Assembly: GCA_020161245.1 (NCBI GenBank)
Contig: JAIUOK010000021.1
Location: forward strand, 1-64,000
Origin: Actinomycetota bacterium
GTDB taxonomy: Bacteria; Actinomycetota; Actinomycetes; S36-B12; CAIYMF01
Direction of reading: 5' to 3'
DNA length: 64,000 nucleotides
Position numbers and translations under genes: made by a program. The notes under the pieces were generated by a model. The model saw only the letters and a program-made list of their open reading frames with translations, had not been told where the DNA came from and made no database searches. Below, one piece after another: positions 1 to 8,279 of the stretch. Positions within the stretch are counted from its first letter, which is position 1. Every line of letters begins with the position of its first letter.

Positions 1-456
1 CTCACGCCGAGCCTTCTCTCGGAACTGTTCCACGAGGGTCTGATCACGTCCGTTAAGGAGTTCACGGGCGATGTGCGCAGGTTCTACGAGATCAAGGAAC
101 TCGCGCCCGGCCTAGATGTGAGTATCGGCTCCGACGACGTCACGCTGGAGCTGTCGATAGCTGGCGCGACGGGTTGGATCGCCGGCTACACGAATGTCTT
201 TCCCCGGTCACTGCGCCGGTTGTACGACGCTGCGATCGCCAGCGACCTCCAGACGGCACTACCGATGTACCGCGACCTTCATCCGCTGCTGCGCTGGGAC
301 TCAAAGACTGAGTTCGTCCAAGCGATCAAGCTGTCGATGGACATTGTCGGGCGCCACGGCGGGGCATGCCGTGCGCCACGTGGTCCGCTGGAGCCTGACG
401 ATGCCGCGCTGGTTCGCAACGCGACGGAGTTCGCAGTTGCTCAGGGCTATGCGTGA
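1..456 (+). CDS. DapA/DHDPS-family lyase, C-terminal part (cut by window start)
   Basis: The reading frame is already open at base 1 and ends with a TGA at 454-456, so about 151 residues of a protein usually near 300 are visible. The stretch SVKEFTGD holds the lysine that forms the Schiff base with the keto-acid in the DHDPS/N-acetylneuraminate lyase family; the rest is the helical C-terminal part of that fold. Beside a proline-oxidation operon, a role as the pyrroline-4-hydroxy-2-carboxylate deaminase of hydroxyproline breakdown is a reasonable inference. A true DapA or a sugar-acid aldolase is not excluded. It converges on the RidA gene with 36 bases between the stops. Confidence 0.75.
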   Translation, partial: LTPSLLSELFHEGLITSVKEFTGDVRRFYEIKELAPGLDVSIGSDDVTLELSIAGATGWIAGYTNVFPRSLRRLYDAAIASDLQTALPMYRDLHPLLRWDSKTEFVQAIKLSMDIVGRHGGACRAPRGPLEPDDAALVRNATEFAVAQGYA

Positions 457-492
457 GTCTGGCTGGGATCGGACAACTCCGTTGCGCGTGGG

Positions 493-894
493 TCAAGCGC
501 GTGCCGCGGCCATCGCCGTGATCTCGACCCGCATTCCAGGGACTGCAAGCGCGGAGACCTCCACCGCGCAACGGCCAGGGACCGGCTGCGGGACCCGGCG
601 TCGGTATACCTCGTTGAACGCAAGACGGTCGGCCATGTCGGTGAGGTAGATCGTCACGTGCAGCAGCCGCTCTAGCCCACTGCCGGCCTCCGCAAGCTGC
701 CGCTCGAGGTTGTCGAAGAGGACCTCCGCCTGGCTCGTGATGTCTCCGGTCTCGACAGAGCCGTCTGCGTGCTCGGGTATCTGCGTTGTGATGACGAGTC
801 CTCCGAAGCACACGGCGCCCGCGTAGAGGGGCGCGGTCCCGTCAGTTGGCTCCGTTATGTATCGAGCGATGCTGTTGGCGGTCATGACATCCAT
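493..894 (-). CDS. RidA/YjgF-family protein
   Basis: The 133-residue protein has the RidA fold signature: a C-terminal block with RCAVEVSAL followed by PGMRVEI, in which the arginine corresponds to the substrate-carboxylate-binding arginine of RidA. RidA proteins hydrolyse reactive enamine/imine intermediates in the cytosol. It is the last gene of the leftward proline operon, 90 bases after the proline dehydrogenase stop, so a role in clearing imines formed during proline or hydroxyproline oxidation is likely by context. A second ATG at 885-883 could be the real start; neither start has a clear ribosome binding site. The exact substrate cannot be told from sequence. Confidence 0.85.
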   Translation of the reverse strand: MDVMTANSIARYITEPTDGTAPLYAGAVCFGGLVITTQIPEHADGSVETGDITSQAEVLFDNLERQLAEAGSGLERLLHVTIYLTDMADRLAFNEVYRRRVPQPVPGRCAVEVSALAVPGMRVEITAMAAARA

Positions 895-984
895 CCGTGC
901 TGGCTTGTGGTGACGGGGCCTCGGTAGATCCTGGCAGGCGAAGCAGGCAGTGCATTCGGAACGGGCTGGGGCGAGTCGTGGAGC

Positions 985-1911
985 CTAGCTCTTGGAGGTG
1001 AGCGCTTTGAGGAACAGCTGCAGGTTGGCTGGACGTTCGGCGAGTCGCCGCATGAAGTATCCGTACCACTCGTCGCCGTAGGGCACGTACACGCGTGTGG
1101 CTAGGCCGAGGTCGCGCAGGCGGTCCTGCTCGTCTGGACGGATCCCGTAGAGCATCTGAAACTCGTACGTGTCGGCCGTGCGTTCCATCGCGTCGGCCAT
1201 CTTCAAGGCGCTGCTGATGATGAGCGGGTCGTGTGATGCGACCATGACGTACGCCTGTCCTAGCAGCAGCACCCGAAGCGCATCGAGGTAGCCGGTGTTG
1301 ATGGCTGTGGGTTCTTGGTGAGCGACAGTCGCTGGCTCCCTGTAGGCGCCTTTTGTGACGCGTACGCGTGATCCGGGGTACGCGAGGCGGGCGGCATCGC
1401 TCGGTGTCCGAAGGAGTGCCGCTTGGAGGACGCATCCGACCGTCGGAGTGACGCTGCGCAGTTCTTCGACGATGCGCAAAGTGCTGTCCGTCGTGGTGTG
1501 GTCCTCCATGTCGAAGGTGACCAGAACGCCCGCGCTCTCGGCGTAAGTCACGATCTCGCGGGCACGTTCCAATGCGAATCGCTCCCCCGCGGCCGGTAGT
1601 GATTGACCCAGCGCGCTCAACTTGACCGAGACTTCGTTGCCGGCCGCGAGGTTGGCGGAACGCAGGCCATCAATCAGGTCGTGGTAGGCCTGGACGGTGG
1701 CGTGAGCCTGCTGCAGACCAGTGATGTCCTCGCCTAGGTAGTCGACCGTGACCGCATGGCCGCGGTCCCGCAGGCCCGTGCAGGCTTGTATCGCCTGGTC
1801 GGTGGAGGCGCCGGCTACGAACCGACCAGCGACTCGGCGAGTGACCGGGATGGTCTCGATGGCCTTCCGCATCCCGTTCGAGCGTGAGGCGGCCAGCAAT
1901 GCGTTGCGCAT
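985..1911 (-). CDS. putB: proline dehydrogenase (FAD)
   Basis: This 308-residue protein is a monofunctional proline dehydrogenase, which oxidises L-proline to 1-pyrroline-5-carboxylate with FAD and passes electrons to the quinone pool. The family motifs RVRVTKGAYRE (about residue 190) and YEFQMLYGIRP (about residue 248), both lining the FAD/proline pocket, are present, as is the C-terminal Y-x-P-x-G/x-W-x-x-Y-x-x-R-R-L region. Length matches the single-domain family. The ATG lies only 9 bases after the pruA stop, with GAGGG in front, so the two genes are translated from one message. Codon choice looks less GC-extreme than in genes to the right. Confidence 0.95.
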   Translation of the reverse strand: MRNALLAASRSNGMRKAIETIPVTRRVAGRFVAGASTDQAIQACTGLRDRGHAVTVDYLGEDITGLQQAHATVQAYHDLIDGLRSANLAAGNEVSVKLSALGQSLPAAGERFALERAREIVTYAESAGVLVTFDMEDHTTTDSTLRIVEELRSVTPTVGCVLQAALLRTPSDAARLAYPGSRVRVTKGAYREPATVAHQEPTAINTGYLDALRVLLLGQAYVMVASHDPLIISSALKMADAMERTADTYEFQMLYGIRPDEQDRLRDLGLATRVYVPYGDEWYGYFMRRLAERPANLQLFLKALTSKS

Positions 1912-1920
1912 TCTTGTCCC

Positions 1921-3543
1921 TCAGCCCATGTGGGGGTAGGAGACGGCTGACGGGGGGTCGAACGTCTCCTTTATGGATCTAGTTGACGTCCAACGAAGGA
2001 GATTCTGGGCGCTGCCGGCCTTGTCGTTCGTGCCGGAGGCACGACCGCCCCCGAAGGGCTGTTGGCCGACGACCGCACCCGTGGGTTTGTCGTTGATGTA
2101 GAAGTTGCCAGCGGCGAACCTCAGCTCACGAGTCGCCCACGCGATCGCGCGCCGATCCTGGGCGATGATCGAGCCAGTGAGCGCGTAGGGCGTCACCCTT
2201 TCGATTGTTCGCGCAACAGTTGCGAAGTTCTCGTCGTCGTAGACGTAGATTGCGAGGACGGGCCCGAAGTACTCGGTCCGGAACACCTCATGATCCGGGT
2301 TCGTGCTCACAAGCACGGTTGGGCGGATGAACCAGCCCGTCGCATCGTTGGAGGTGCCACCAGCGATGACGGTGAGGTCGTCGTCTGCGTGTGCAGCGTC
2401 GATGACCTCGGCCAGGCGCGTGAATGCCCGTTTGTCGATTACCGCGCCCATGAAGTTGCTGAGGTCCCTGACGTCCCCTTGCGTCAGGGAGTCGACCTCG
2501 CTTGCCAGGTCGTCCTTCAGTCGAGTCCACAGCGACGCGGGGATGTAGGCGCGCGATGCCGCCGAACACTTCTGGCCCTGGTACTCGAAAGCCCCGCGGA
2601 TGAGCGCCACGCGGAGGACGTCGATGTCGGCGGACGGGTGCGCGAGTACGAAGTCCTTGCCACCGGTCTCGCCGACCAGTCGCGGGTAAGAGTCGTACTG
2701 GGCGATGTTGTCGCCGATCGTGCGCCACATGGACTGGAAGACTGGCGTGGAGCCGGTGAAATGAACGCCGGCGAGCGCCGGATGCGGAAGCACCGCCGAG
2801 CTGATGGCCGAACCATGCCCGGTGACAAGGTTGATCACGCCATCGGGGAGTCCTGCCTCCCGAAGCAGATCCATGGTCATGGTGGCTGCATGCAACTGGG
2901 TGCTCGACGGCTTCCAGACCACCGTGTTGCCCATCAATGCAGGAGCGGTCGGGAGGTTTCCGGCGATGGCGGTGAAGTTGAATGGTGTTACGGCGTATAC
3001 GAAGCCCTCGAGCGGGCGAGCATCAACCCGGTTCCAGACACCCGGCGAGGAGATCGGCTGCTCCGCGCTGATCGCTTCAGCGAATGCGACGTTGAAACGC
3101 CAGAAGTCGATCAGTTCGCATGCGGCGTCGATCTCGGCCTGGATGGCGGTCTTCGACTGGCCCAACATGGTTGATGCGACGAGTCGCTCCCGCCACGGGC
3201 CCGCAAGGAGATCCGCCGCCTTGAGGAAGACCGCGGCTCGGTCCTCGAGTGGTAGATCCCGCCAAGCGGACGCGGCCTGAAGCGCAGCATCGATGGCGTG
3301 GAGGGCGTCCGTTTCCGTCGCCTCGTGGGCGAAGCCAAGCTGGGAGCTATGCGAGTGCGGCTGCGTCACGATGATGGGCGCTCCCGCACCCGTCCGCTGC
3401 ACGCCCCCGATGGTCATCGGCAGCGGGCGCTCCACGGACTGCCGCTGGAGTTCTACCTCGAGGCGCTCCCGCTCCGGACTTCCAGGACCGTACTGACGAA
3501 CAGGCTCGTTGTAGGGGCGGGGGACGGGTGCGTACGAAGCCAC
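1921..3543 (-). CDS. pruA: L-glutamate gamma-semialdehyde (P5C) dehydrogenase
   Basis: This aldehyde dehydrogenase oxidises glutamate semialdehyde, in equilibrium with P5C, to glutamate with NAD+, the second step of proline catabolism. The general-base motif LVGETGGK (Glu at about residue 292) and the nucleophile motif GQKCSAASR (Cys at about 326) are intact, and the N-terminal YNEPVRQYGPGSPER block is typical of actinobacterial P5CDH. I chose GTG at 3543-3541 because GAGAGG lies 6 bases upstream and the resulting 540 residues match the family; an open frame continues upstream to 3609 but adds residues unlike the family. It heads the operon pruA-putB-ridA and is divergent from the PucR-type regulator. 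Confidence 0.95.
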   Translation of the reverse strand: MASYAPVPRPYNEPVRQYGPGSPERERLEVELQRQSVERPLPMTIGGVQRTGAGAPIIVTQPHSHSSQLGFAHEATETDALHAIDAALQAASAWRDLPLEDRAAVFLKAADLLAGPWRERLVASTMLGQSKTAIQAEIDAACELIDFWRFNVAFAEAISAEQPISSPGVWNRVDARPLEGFVYAVTPFNFTAIAGNLPTAPALMGNTVVWKPSSTQLHAATMTMDLLREAGLPDGVINLVTGHGSAISSAVLPHPALAGVHFTGSTPVFQSMWRTIGDNIAQYDSYPRLVGETGGKDFVLAHPSADIDVLRVALIRGAFEYQGQKCSAASRAYIPASLWTRLKDDLASEVDSLTQGDVRDLSNFMGAVIDKRAFTRLAEVIDAAHADDDLTVIAGGTSNDATGWFIRPTVLVSTNPDHEVFRTEYFGPVLAIYVYDDENFATVARTIERVTPYALTGSIIAQDRRAIAWATRELRFAAGNFYINDKPTGAVVGQQPFGGGRASGTNDKAGSAQNLLRWTSTRSIKETFDPPSAVSYPHMG

Positions 3544-3631
3544 TGCGGTCCTCTCGTGTGCGTTGGGCCTCGAAGGTAGGGCGCGCCGGCTGTGTACGTC
3601 GTTGGCCACTTGGCTAGAGATTGGGCGCTAA

Positions 3632-3649
3632 TGTTCGTTATAACGGACA
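3632..3649. promoter_or_regulatory. 18-bp palindrome, candidate operator of the proline regulator
   Basis: The sequence TGTTCGTTATAACGGACA is a near-perfect inverted repeat (16 of 18 positions pair, central CGTTATAACG perfect). It lies in the 122-bp divergent gap between pruA and the PucR-family gene, ending two bases before the AGGAGG ribosome binding site of the regulator. Binding there could block the regulator's own expression and act on pruA. The link to the PucR protein is inference from position. Confidence 0.5.
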
Positions 3650-3665
3650 ATGAGGAGGTCTTTCC

Positions 3666-5234
3666 GTGGCGGCGACGACCCCAAAGGTTCCGGGGCCGTC
3701 ACTTGGCGATGTGGTGGCCGCCTTGGCGGGGCACGCCGAGGCCGTGATAGAGCCCAGGTCAGGCCCACAGGTATCCGTCCGCGGCCTGACGTTGGTCGAC
3801 GGACGAGAACCATCCGACATTCCACCGGGGTACGTGGCACTAGCCATCGGAGCCGGGCGCAGCGGACTCCGGCAGGTTGTTGCCTCCGCGGTTCGGGGCC
3901 GGGCAGCCTGCGTCGTCGCGGCCGGCGTGTCAGCCGAGGATCTCGCCGCGCTTGCCCCACCGGGCAAGACCGAAGTAGCGCTGATCTCCGTTGCGCGTGC
4001 GACGCCGTGGGACCTCGTCCGAGATCTGGTTGCTGCGGTGATCGCCTCGGCTGCCGACCTCCCGCCTGCAGATGGAGGTGCTCTCTTCTCCCTGGCCGGG
4101 ACTCTGCTCAGCACCACCGGCGGCAATGTGAGCATCGAGGACAACAGTCATCGAGTACTGGCGTATGCCGCTGTTCCGGGCGAGGTAGACGAACTGCGCC
4201 TTCATTCGATCTTGAATCGAGAAGGTCCAGAGAACTTCCTTCGCATCCTCCGTGAGCGGGGTGTTTACGAGCGGCTACGGCAGCCCGGGGCAGTCGTTCG
4301 TGTTGACGCCGATGCCGACCTCGGCTGGAACGCACGGATCGCGACAGGCATCTTCAACGGGACGCAGCAGTTGGGCACCATCTGGCTTCAAGAGGGACGA
4401 TCAAGCCTCGCCACCGATGCACACGTGCCCTTGGTCGCTGCCGCTCGACTAGCAGCCCAGGAGCTCGATCGTGAGCGGGTGCGAGCCAGGCCGCGGGCTG
4501 ACGTTCTTCGGGACGCCTTGACGGAGCGCGCCGACTCGACAGTCGCAGCGATGGAACTCCGCATCTCGTCCACGCAAAAGGTTCGCCTCATCGGGATCGA
4601 GCTGGCCGCCCGCGCCGACCAAGCCCAAGCACCGGTCGCCGATTGGCGTGCGCGTCTGGCAGGCCGCCTCGCCCTGTGGGCTGCATCGGAGAGGAGCGAA
4701 GCGGTAACGGCAAGTGTCGGGAGTGTTGTCTACCTGTTGTTGCCCGAGGAGGGGACTGCGTCGGTTGCTGCCCTTAAGCAGGTCGTCGACCGGCTGGCGA
4801 GGGACATGCGGCTGGACCTCGCGGCAGGAATCTCAAGCCTTGGGACGATGCCCGAGCTGTCCCTCCTCCGGAACCAGGCGGAGTCCAGCAGGGCCATAGC
4901 CCTCGCGTCGGGTGAGCGCACGACGCAGTACGAAGAAGTCCGCTCTCGCATCGTGCTGGACGAACTGCTGCACCTCGCCGGGAGCCAAGGCCTCCTCAGG
5001 AACACCGGGATCGATCTACTGTTCAGGCCTGATGGCAGCTGGAGCGACCAAGCAACCACCCTGCTTTCGTTCCTGGCGTGCCAGGGCGATGTCAAGCAGG
5101 TCGCGGACCGTCTTCATGTTCACCCCAACACCGTCCGTTACCGCGTACGTCGAGCTGCTGACGTAGCGGGAGTGAGGTTGGAGAACCCAGATGATCGACT
5201 CCTCGCCTACCTCACGCTGAGGCATCGGCTCTAG
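3666..5234 (+). CDS. PucR-family transcriptional regulator of proline use
   Basis: The 522-residue protein has the PucR layout: an N-terminal PucR-like sensing domain (about residues 10-130), a middle GGDEF-like region (about 290-400) and a C-terminal helix-turn-helix of the HTH_30 type with QVADRLHVHPNTVRYRVRR followed by an R-L-x-L-x-L-R-x-R-L tail. Proteins of this type regulate purine, amino-acid and proline catabolism. Its divergent position to pruA-putB points to control of that operon (inference). The GTG start has AGGAGG about 8 bases upstream. GC content is lower (one line counted at 60%) than in genes to the right. Confidence 0.88.
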   Translation: MAATTPKVPGPSLGDVVAALAGHAEAVIEPRSGPQVSVRGLTLVDGREPSDIPPGYVALAIGAGRSGLRQVVASAVRGRAACVVAAGVSAEDLAALAPPGKTEVALISVARATPWDLVRDLVAAVIASAADLPPADGGALFSLAGTLLSTTGGNVSIEDNSHRVLAYAAVPGEVDELRLHSILNREGPENFLRILRERGVYERLRQPGAVVRVDADADLGWNARIATGIFNGTQQLGTIWLQEGRSSLATDAHVPLVAAARLAAQELDRERVRARPRADVLRDALTERADSTVAAMELRISSTQKVRLIGIELAARADQAQAPVADWRARLAGRLALWAASERSEAVTASVGSVVYLLLPEEGTASVAALKQVVDRLARDMRLDLAAGISSLGTMPELSLLRNQAESSRAIALASGERTTQYEEVRSRIVLDELLHLAGSQGLLRNTGIDLLFRPDGSWSDQATTLLSFLACQGDVKQVADRLHVHPNTVRYRVRRAADVAGVRLENPDDRLLAYLTLRHRL

Positions 5235-5278
5235 AGACATCACCCAAAACGCTGTTCCCGCTGCGGGAGGCAGCACGC

Positions 5279-5593
5279 TCACAGGTCGAGAGCGTCTTGG
5301 AGAGCACCGATGAGCACCTCGCGCCGCAGGAGCGCCGGAGCAGCCGCGTCCACCTGGAACGGCCCGAGGATGTCCGTTGCGCGGTCCCGGAAGGCAGCGA
5401 GCGGACCCAGCCCCCGCTCCAGCACGTCATAGTCCACCAGCAGATCCACGTCCGATCCGCGGTGGCTTTCGCCACGCGCGACCGAGCCGAACACGCGCAC
5501 ACTGCTGACGCCGCATTCCTCCGCAGCCCTCAGAATCTCCTGCCGTCGTGCACGCACGAAGTCCAGCGTCGGAATCGCTGGTCGCTCCTCCAC
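5279..5593 (-). CDS. MNT-type nucleotidyltransferase domain protein (orphan)
   Basis: A small protein of about 104 residues with the minimal nucleotidyltransferase signature GSVARGESHRGSDVDLLVDY: the GS-x10-12-D-x-D arrangement that binds metal and NTP. Such proteins are commonly the antitoxin half of HEPN/MNT toxin-antitoxin pairs, where they modify the HEPN RNase. No HEPN partner is visible on either side, so this is an orphan or a remnant. The start is uncertain: GTG at 5593-5591 matches the family length but has no clear ribosome binding site, and the frame stays open to 5734. It lies at the right edge of the lower-GC segment. Confidence 0.65.
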   Translation of the reverse strand: MEERPAIPTLDFVRARRQEILRAAEECGVSSVRVFGSVARGESHRGSDVDLLVDYDVLERGLGPLAAFRDRATDILGPFQVDAAAPALLRREVLIGALQDALDL

Positions 5594-5928
5594 GTGCGCG
5601 AGGCTAACCGGTGCGTTGAACAACGCGGCGGCACATTTCACCAGCCGACGCCACCTCAGATCGTGGCCCTGACTACCGCTCCGGGAGGCATTCGCTTTTG
5701 GCCAACTCAGCGACAAGGTAGCCGTCGGCGGCAAGCGTCCGCGTGCTCATGGCCCGTCGACACAGCCGTCGAACCTGGCCACTATTCGGATCGGTCCCAA
5801 CGTCCCCGGGGCGCCGCCGGTGGCGGTACGGGAGGGGGCGGGCGGCACCGATGCGCGCAGCCTGGCACGGCGCCGCCCGGCCCGCGAGCGGTCCGAGCAT
5901 CTGGGGCCCGCCCTGCGGGACACCGGCG
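5594..5928. other. gap without convincing gene; composition changes here
   Basis: Between the nucleotidyltransferase gene and csrA no frame has a recognisable protein. On the minus strand a short frame (about 5750-5673) would give a 25-residue peptide ending KSECLPER, possibly a remnant. Bases up to about 5740 are AT-richer like the proline cluster, and from about 5790 on the sequence is very GC-rich, so the junction of two DNA types lies here. Confidence 0.4.
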
Positions 5929-5942
5929 TCAGGCGGTGTCCC
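5917..5942. terminator. hairpin around the csrA stop codon
   Basis: GGGACACCG pairs with CGGTGTCCC (9 bp, 8-base loop). The csrA stop codon (5931-5929, minus strand) lies in the loop, so the last codons form the stem. No T-run follows, as is common in high-GC genomes. Confidence 0.4.
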
Positions 5943-6165
5943 GCTGCTCGGCCGTGGCGACCTCGGCGGCATCGGGCCGCGCACTGCGGCGGCGACGCGG
6001 ACGACGCACCTCGGGGAGCAGGCCGAGCTCGCCGCGGCGGACGCCGAGGCCCTCGGGCGCCTCGATGCCCAGACGCACCAGGCCGGCGCGCGAGGCGAGG
6101 ACGGTGACGGTGATGCGCTCGTCGAGGACGACGCTCTGTCCGGCGCTGCGGGCGATCACGAGCAT
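5929..6165 (-). CDS. csrA: CsrA-like carbon storage / translational regulator
   Basis: The 78-residue protein starts MLVIARSAGQS and continues ITVTVL...VRLGIEAPEGLGVRR, the CsrA core. Against E. coli CsrA the RNA-binding arginines R6 and R44 are kept, as is the RLGIEAP strand; R7 is Ser and H43 is Arg. CsrA dimers bind GGA motifs in mRNA leaders; in Actinobacteria the gene is uncommon and mostly found with flagellar genes, none of which are here. The C-terminal part (about residues 52-78) is an arginine-rich extension beyond the usual 60 residues. The start is well supported by GGGAGG 7 bases upstream of ATG. It is transcribed alone. Confidence 0.85.
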   Translation of the reverse strand: MLVIARSAGQSVVLDERITVTVLASRAGLVRLGIEAPEGLGVRRGELGLLPEVRRPRRRRSARPDAAEVATAEQRDTA

Positions 6166-6339
6166 GGGGAGACCTCCCTGTCATCGTGCGCCCACGACGA
6201 GGGTGGCGCCCGGCCGCCGCGGAGGCACGCCACCTGGCCGTCCGGACGTACCCACACGGCCCAGCGCCGTCGCGCGCGAGCGCCGCCGACGAGGGCCCGC
6301 GCTGGGACGGGCCGACGCCGGAGGTGCTCGCGCGCGGGG

Positions 6340-7389
6340 TCAGACCGAGCGCAGGTGCTCGGCGAGCGCGGCCTGGAACTCCGCGGGGCGCTCGACCAGC
6401 GGGCTGTGGCCGGCGTCGAGGACGACCTCGGTGTAGCGGCCGCCGGCAGCTGCGTAGCGGTCGAGCACGGCACGGGTCTGCGCGACCATCGGCTGCGGCG
6501 GCGCGACGTCCTCCCCGGGCCAGCCCGGGATCGCACCGAGCTTGCCGAGGGTGGCGAGGTCGAACAGCGACTCGTCGGCGACGATCTGGTCCTTGGCCCC
6601 GCGGACCCAGAGGAACGGCGGCTTGTCGGCGAGGTCGACGATGCCGGAGACGTTGTGGTGCTTCGGCGCCATGGTGTTGAGGACGCCGCGGCTGCCGGCG
6701 CCGAACCCGGGCCAGCTCTCGCTGGCGACCAGGTCGCCGGGGTAGTTGTCCTCGCCCGTCGCGGTGGTGAGCATCGACTCGACGTACACGTCCTCGAGCG
6801 GCGCGCGGAACCCGTCCGCGAAGTAGAACCCGTTCATCACGTTGCGCGGCGAGTTGGGCGAGCCGTCGCCGGTGTCGCCGGCCTGGATCGCCGCCACGAA
6901 ATCGGGATTGGCCCCGCCGCCGCCGGCACCGGCGTCGTCGTCCGACGTGCGCTCGCCGTCGAGGCCCTTCGTGGCGCCGAAACCGTACGGCGACACGGGG
7001 TTAACGAGGGTCACCGACGCGACGAGGTCCGGCCGGTCGAGGAGGAGCTGGCTGACGACGCCGCCACCCATGCTCCAGCCGACGACGTGCGCACGGGCGA
7101 TGCCGAGCGTGTCGAGCAGCGATGCGAGGTCGTCGGAGAAGTCGCGCAGGCCGCGCGTAGCGTCGACCGGCTTGGTCTCGCTCGCGCCGAACCCGCGCAG
7201 GTCGGGAGCGAGACCGCGGAAGCCCTCGGGCAGCGCCAGCAGCGTCTCCTGCCAGAACAGCGACGAGCTCACGTTGCCGTGCACGAGCAGGACGACGTCG
7301 CCGTCGGCCTTCCCGTCGGAGATGACGGCCGTGCGGAGTCGGGGGGCCTCGACGTGCTGGAGGGAGAGGCCGGGAAGCAGGTCGGTCAC
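6340..7389 (-). CDS. alpha/beta hydrolase
   Basis: A 349-residue alpha/beta-hydrolase-fold enzyme. The oxyanion region LLVHGN, the nucleophile elbow VGWSMGGG (Ser), an acid in RGAKDQIV and the base in DAGHSPLVE are all present, so a catalytically complete esterase or C-C/C-O hydrolase is expected in the cytosol. An insertion rich in Gly, Asp and Ala (about residues 150-185) forms a flexible cap. The GTG start overlaps the stop of the upstream hydrolase as GTGA, so translation is coupled. It is the third gene of the operon starting with the 3-hydroxybutyrate dehydrogenase. The substrate is unknown. Confidence 0.85.
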   Translation of the reverse strand: MTDLLPGLSLQHVEAPRLRTAVISDGKADGDVVLLVHGNVSSSLFWQETLLALPEGFRGLAPDLRGFGASETKPVDATRGLRDFSDDLASLLDTLGIARAHVVGWSMGGGVVSQLLLDRPDLVASVTLVNPVSPYGFGATKGLDGERTSDDDAGAGGGGANPDFVAAIQAGDTGDGSPNSPRNVMNGFYFADGFRAPLEDVYVESMLTTATGEDNYPGDLVASESWPGFGAGSRGVLNTMAPKHHNVSGIVDLADKPPFLWVRGAKDQIVADESLFDLATLGKLGAIPGWPGEDVAPPQPMVAQTRAVLDRYAAAGGRYTEVVLDAGHSPLVERPAEFQAALAEHLRSV

Positions 7390-8279
7390 GCGTTCTCCTC
7401 GGGAAGGGTGGACGGACGGAGCAGGTCGGCGATCCGCAGGAGCGGCGCCTCGTCGAACACGATCGTGTAGTGGTTGACGTCGTCGATGTCGGCGACGTCG
7501 AGCAGCGGGAGGCGCGACGCCCACTCCTGCGCCTCGGCCGCGGGGTAGAGCGGCTCGGGCTGGTCGAGCAGTCCTCGCGGCGCCCGCAGGAAGACGGCCG
7601 GCACGCGCAGCCGCTCGAGCGCCGGGGTGAGCGTGCCGGGGTCGAGCTGCGAGAGGACGTCGTCGCGCACCAGCTCGGCCGAGACGCAGCTGCGAAAGCC
7701 GTCCGGGGAGTCGACGAGGTCGTAGTCGAAGTAGTCGGCCATCAGCTCGCTGATCCCGTCCTTGAAGGCGGGGTGGGCGGCCCAGAAGTCCTGGTAGGCC
7801 TCGCGGGTCGGGAAGGTCATGCGCAGCCGCGCGGTGGCGGGGCCGAGCGTGGCCTCCATCGTCTGCTCCGGCGTCATGCCGGGCAGCGGGTGCAGCGGCA
7901 GGCCGCCGTCGACGAGGACCAGCCGCTCGACCCGGTCGGCGTGGCGGTCGGCCATCACGACCGACACCAGGCCGCCCATCGAGTGGCCGGCGACGACGAC
8001 CCTCTCAAGGCCGAGGTGGTCGAGCACGCGCGCGAGGTCGTCGGCGTGCTGGCGCAGTCCGGCCGGCCCCGGGAGGTCGCTGCTGCGGCCGCGGCCGCGC
8101 AGGTCCGGCGCGACGATGTCGAGGTCGCCCGCGTTGTCGGCGAGGCATCCCCACGCCCGGTGCGACGCCGTGACGCCGTGGACCGCGAGGACGGTGGCGA
8201 CGGGGTCGGCGTCCGGCGCCCATCGGCCGACGCGCAACGGGCCGCCCCAGACCGGGACGTCGGTCGTGGTGTAGGTCAT
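7386..8279 (-). CDS. alpha/beta hydrolase
   Basis: A 297-residue alpha/beta hydrolase: LAVHGVTASHRAWG, DLRGRGRSSDLPGPAG and the nucleophile elbow VAGHSMGGLVS are typical of the haloperoxidase/esterase-like branch; a histidine near the C-terminus (DVNHYTIV) is the likely base. The ATG overlaps the SDR stop as ATGA and its own stop overlaps the next hydrolase start, so the three genes form one tightly coupled unit. Together with a 3-hydroxybutyrate dehydrogenase-type SDR this suggests hydrolysis of a small ester or hydroxyacyl compound, but no substrate can be named from sequence. Confidence 0.87.
   Translation of the reverse strand: MTYTTTDVPVWGGPLRVGRWAPDADPVATVLAVHGVTASHRAWGCLADNAGDLDIVAPDLRGRGRSSDLPGPAGLRQHADDLARVLDHLGLERVVVAGHSMGGLVSVVMADRHADRVERLVLVDGGLPLHPLPGMTPEQTMEATLGPATARLRMTFPTREAYQDFWAAHPAFKDGISELMADYFDYDLVDSPDGFRSCVSAELVRDDVLSQLDPGTLTPALERLRVPAVFLRAPRGLLDQPEPLYPAAEAQEWASRLPLLDVADIDDVNHYTIVFDEAPLLRIADLLRPSTLPEENA

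Noticed and set aside
3544-3609. Upstream extension of P5C dehydrogenase
   Set aside because: The added 22 residues are not like the family, and GAGAGG lies right before the GTG at 3543.
6166-6339. A small gene between csrA and the hydrolase operon
   Set aside because: The stretch is very GC-rich with no start preceded by a ribosome binding site and no recognisable peptide.
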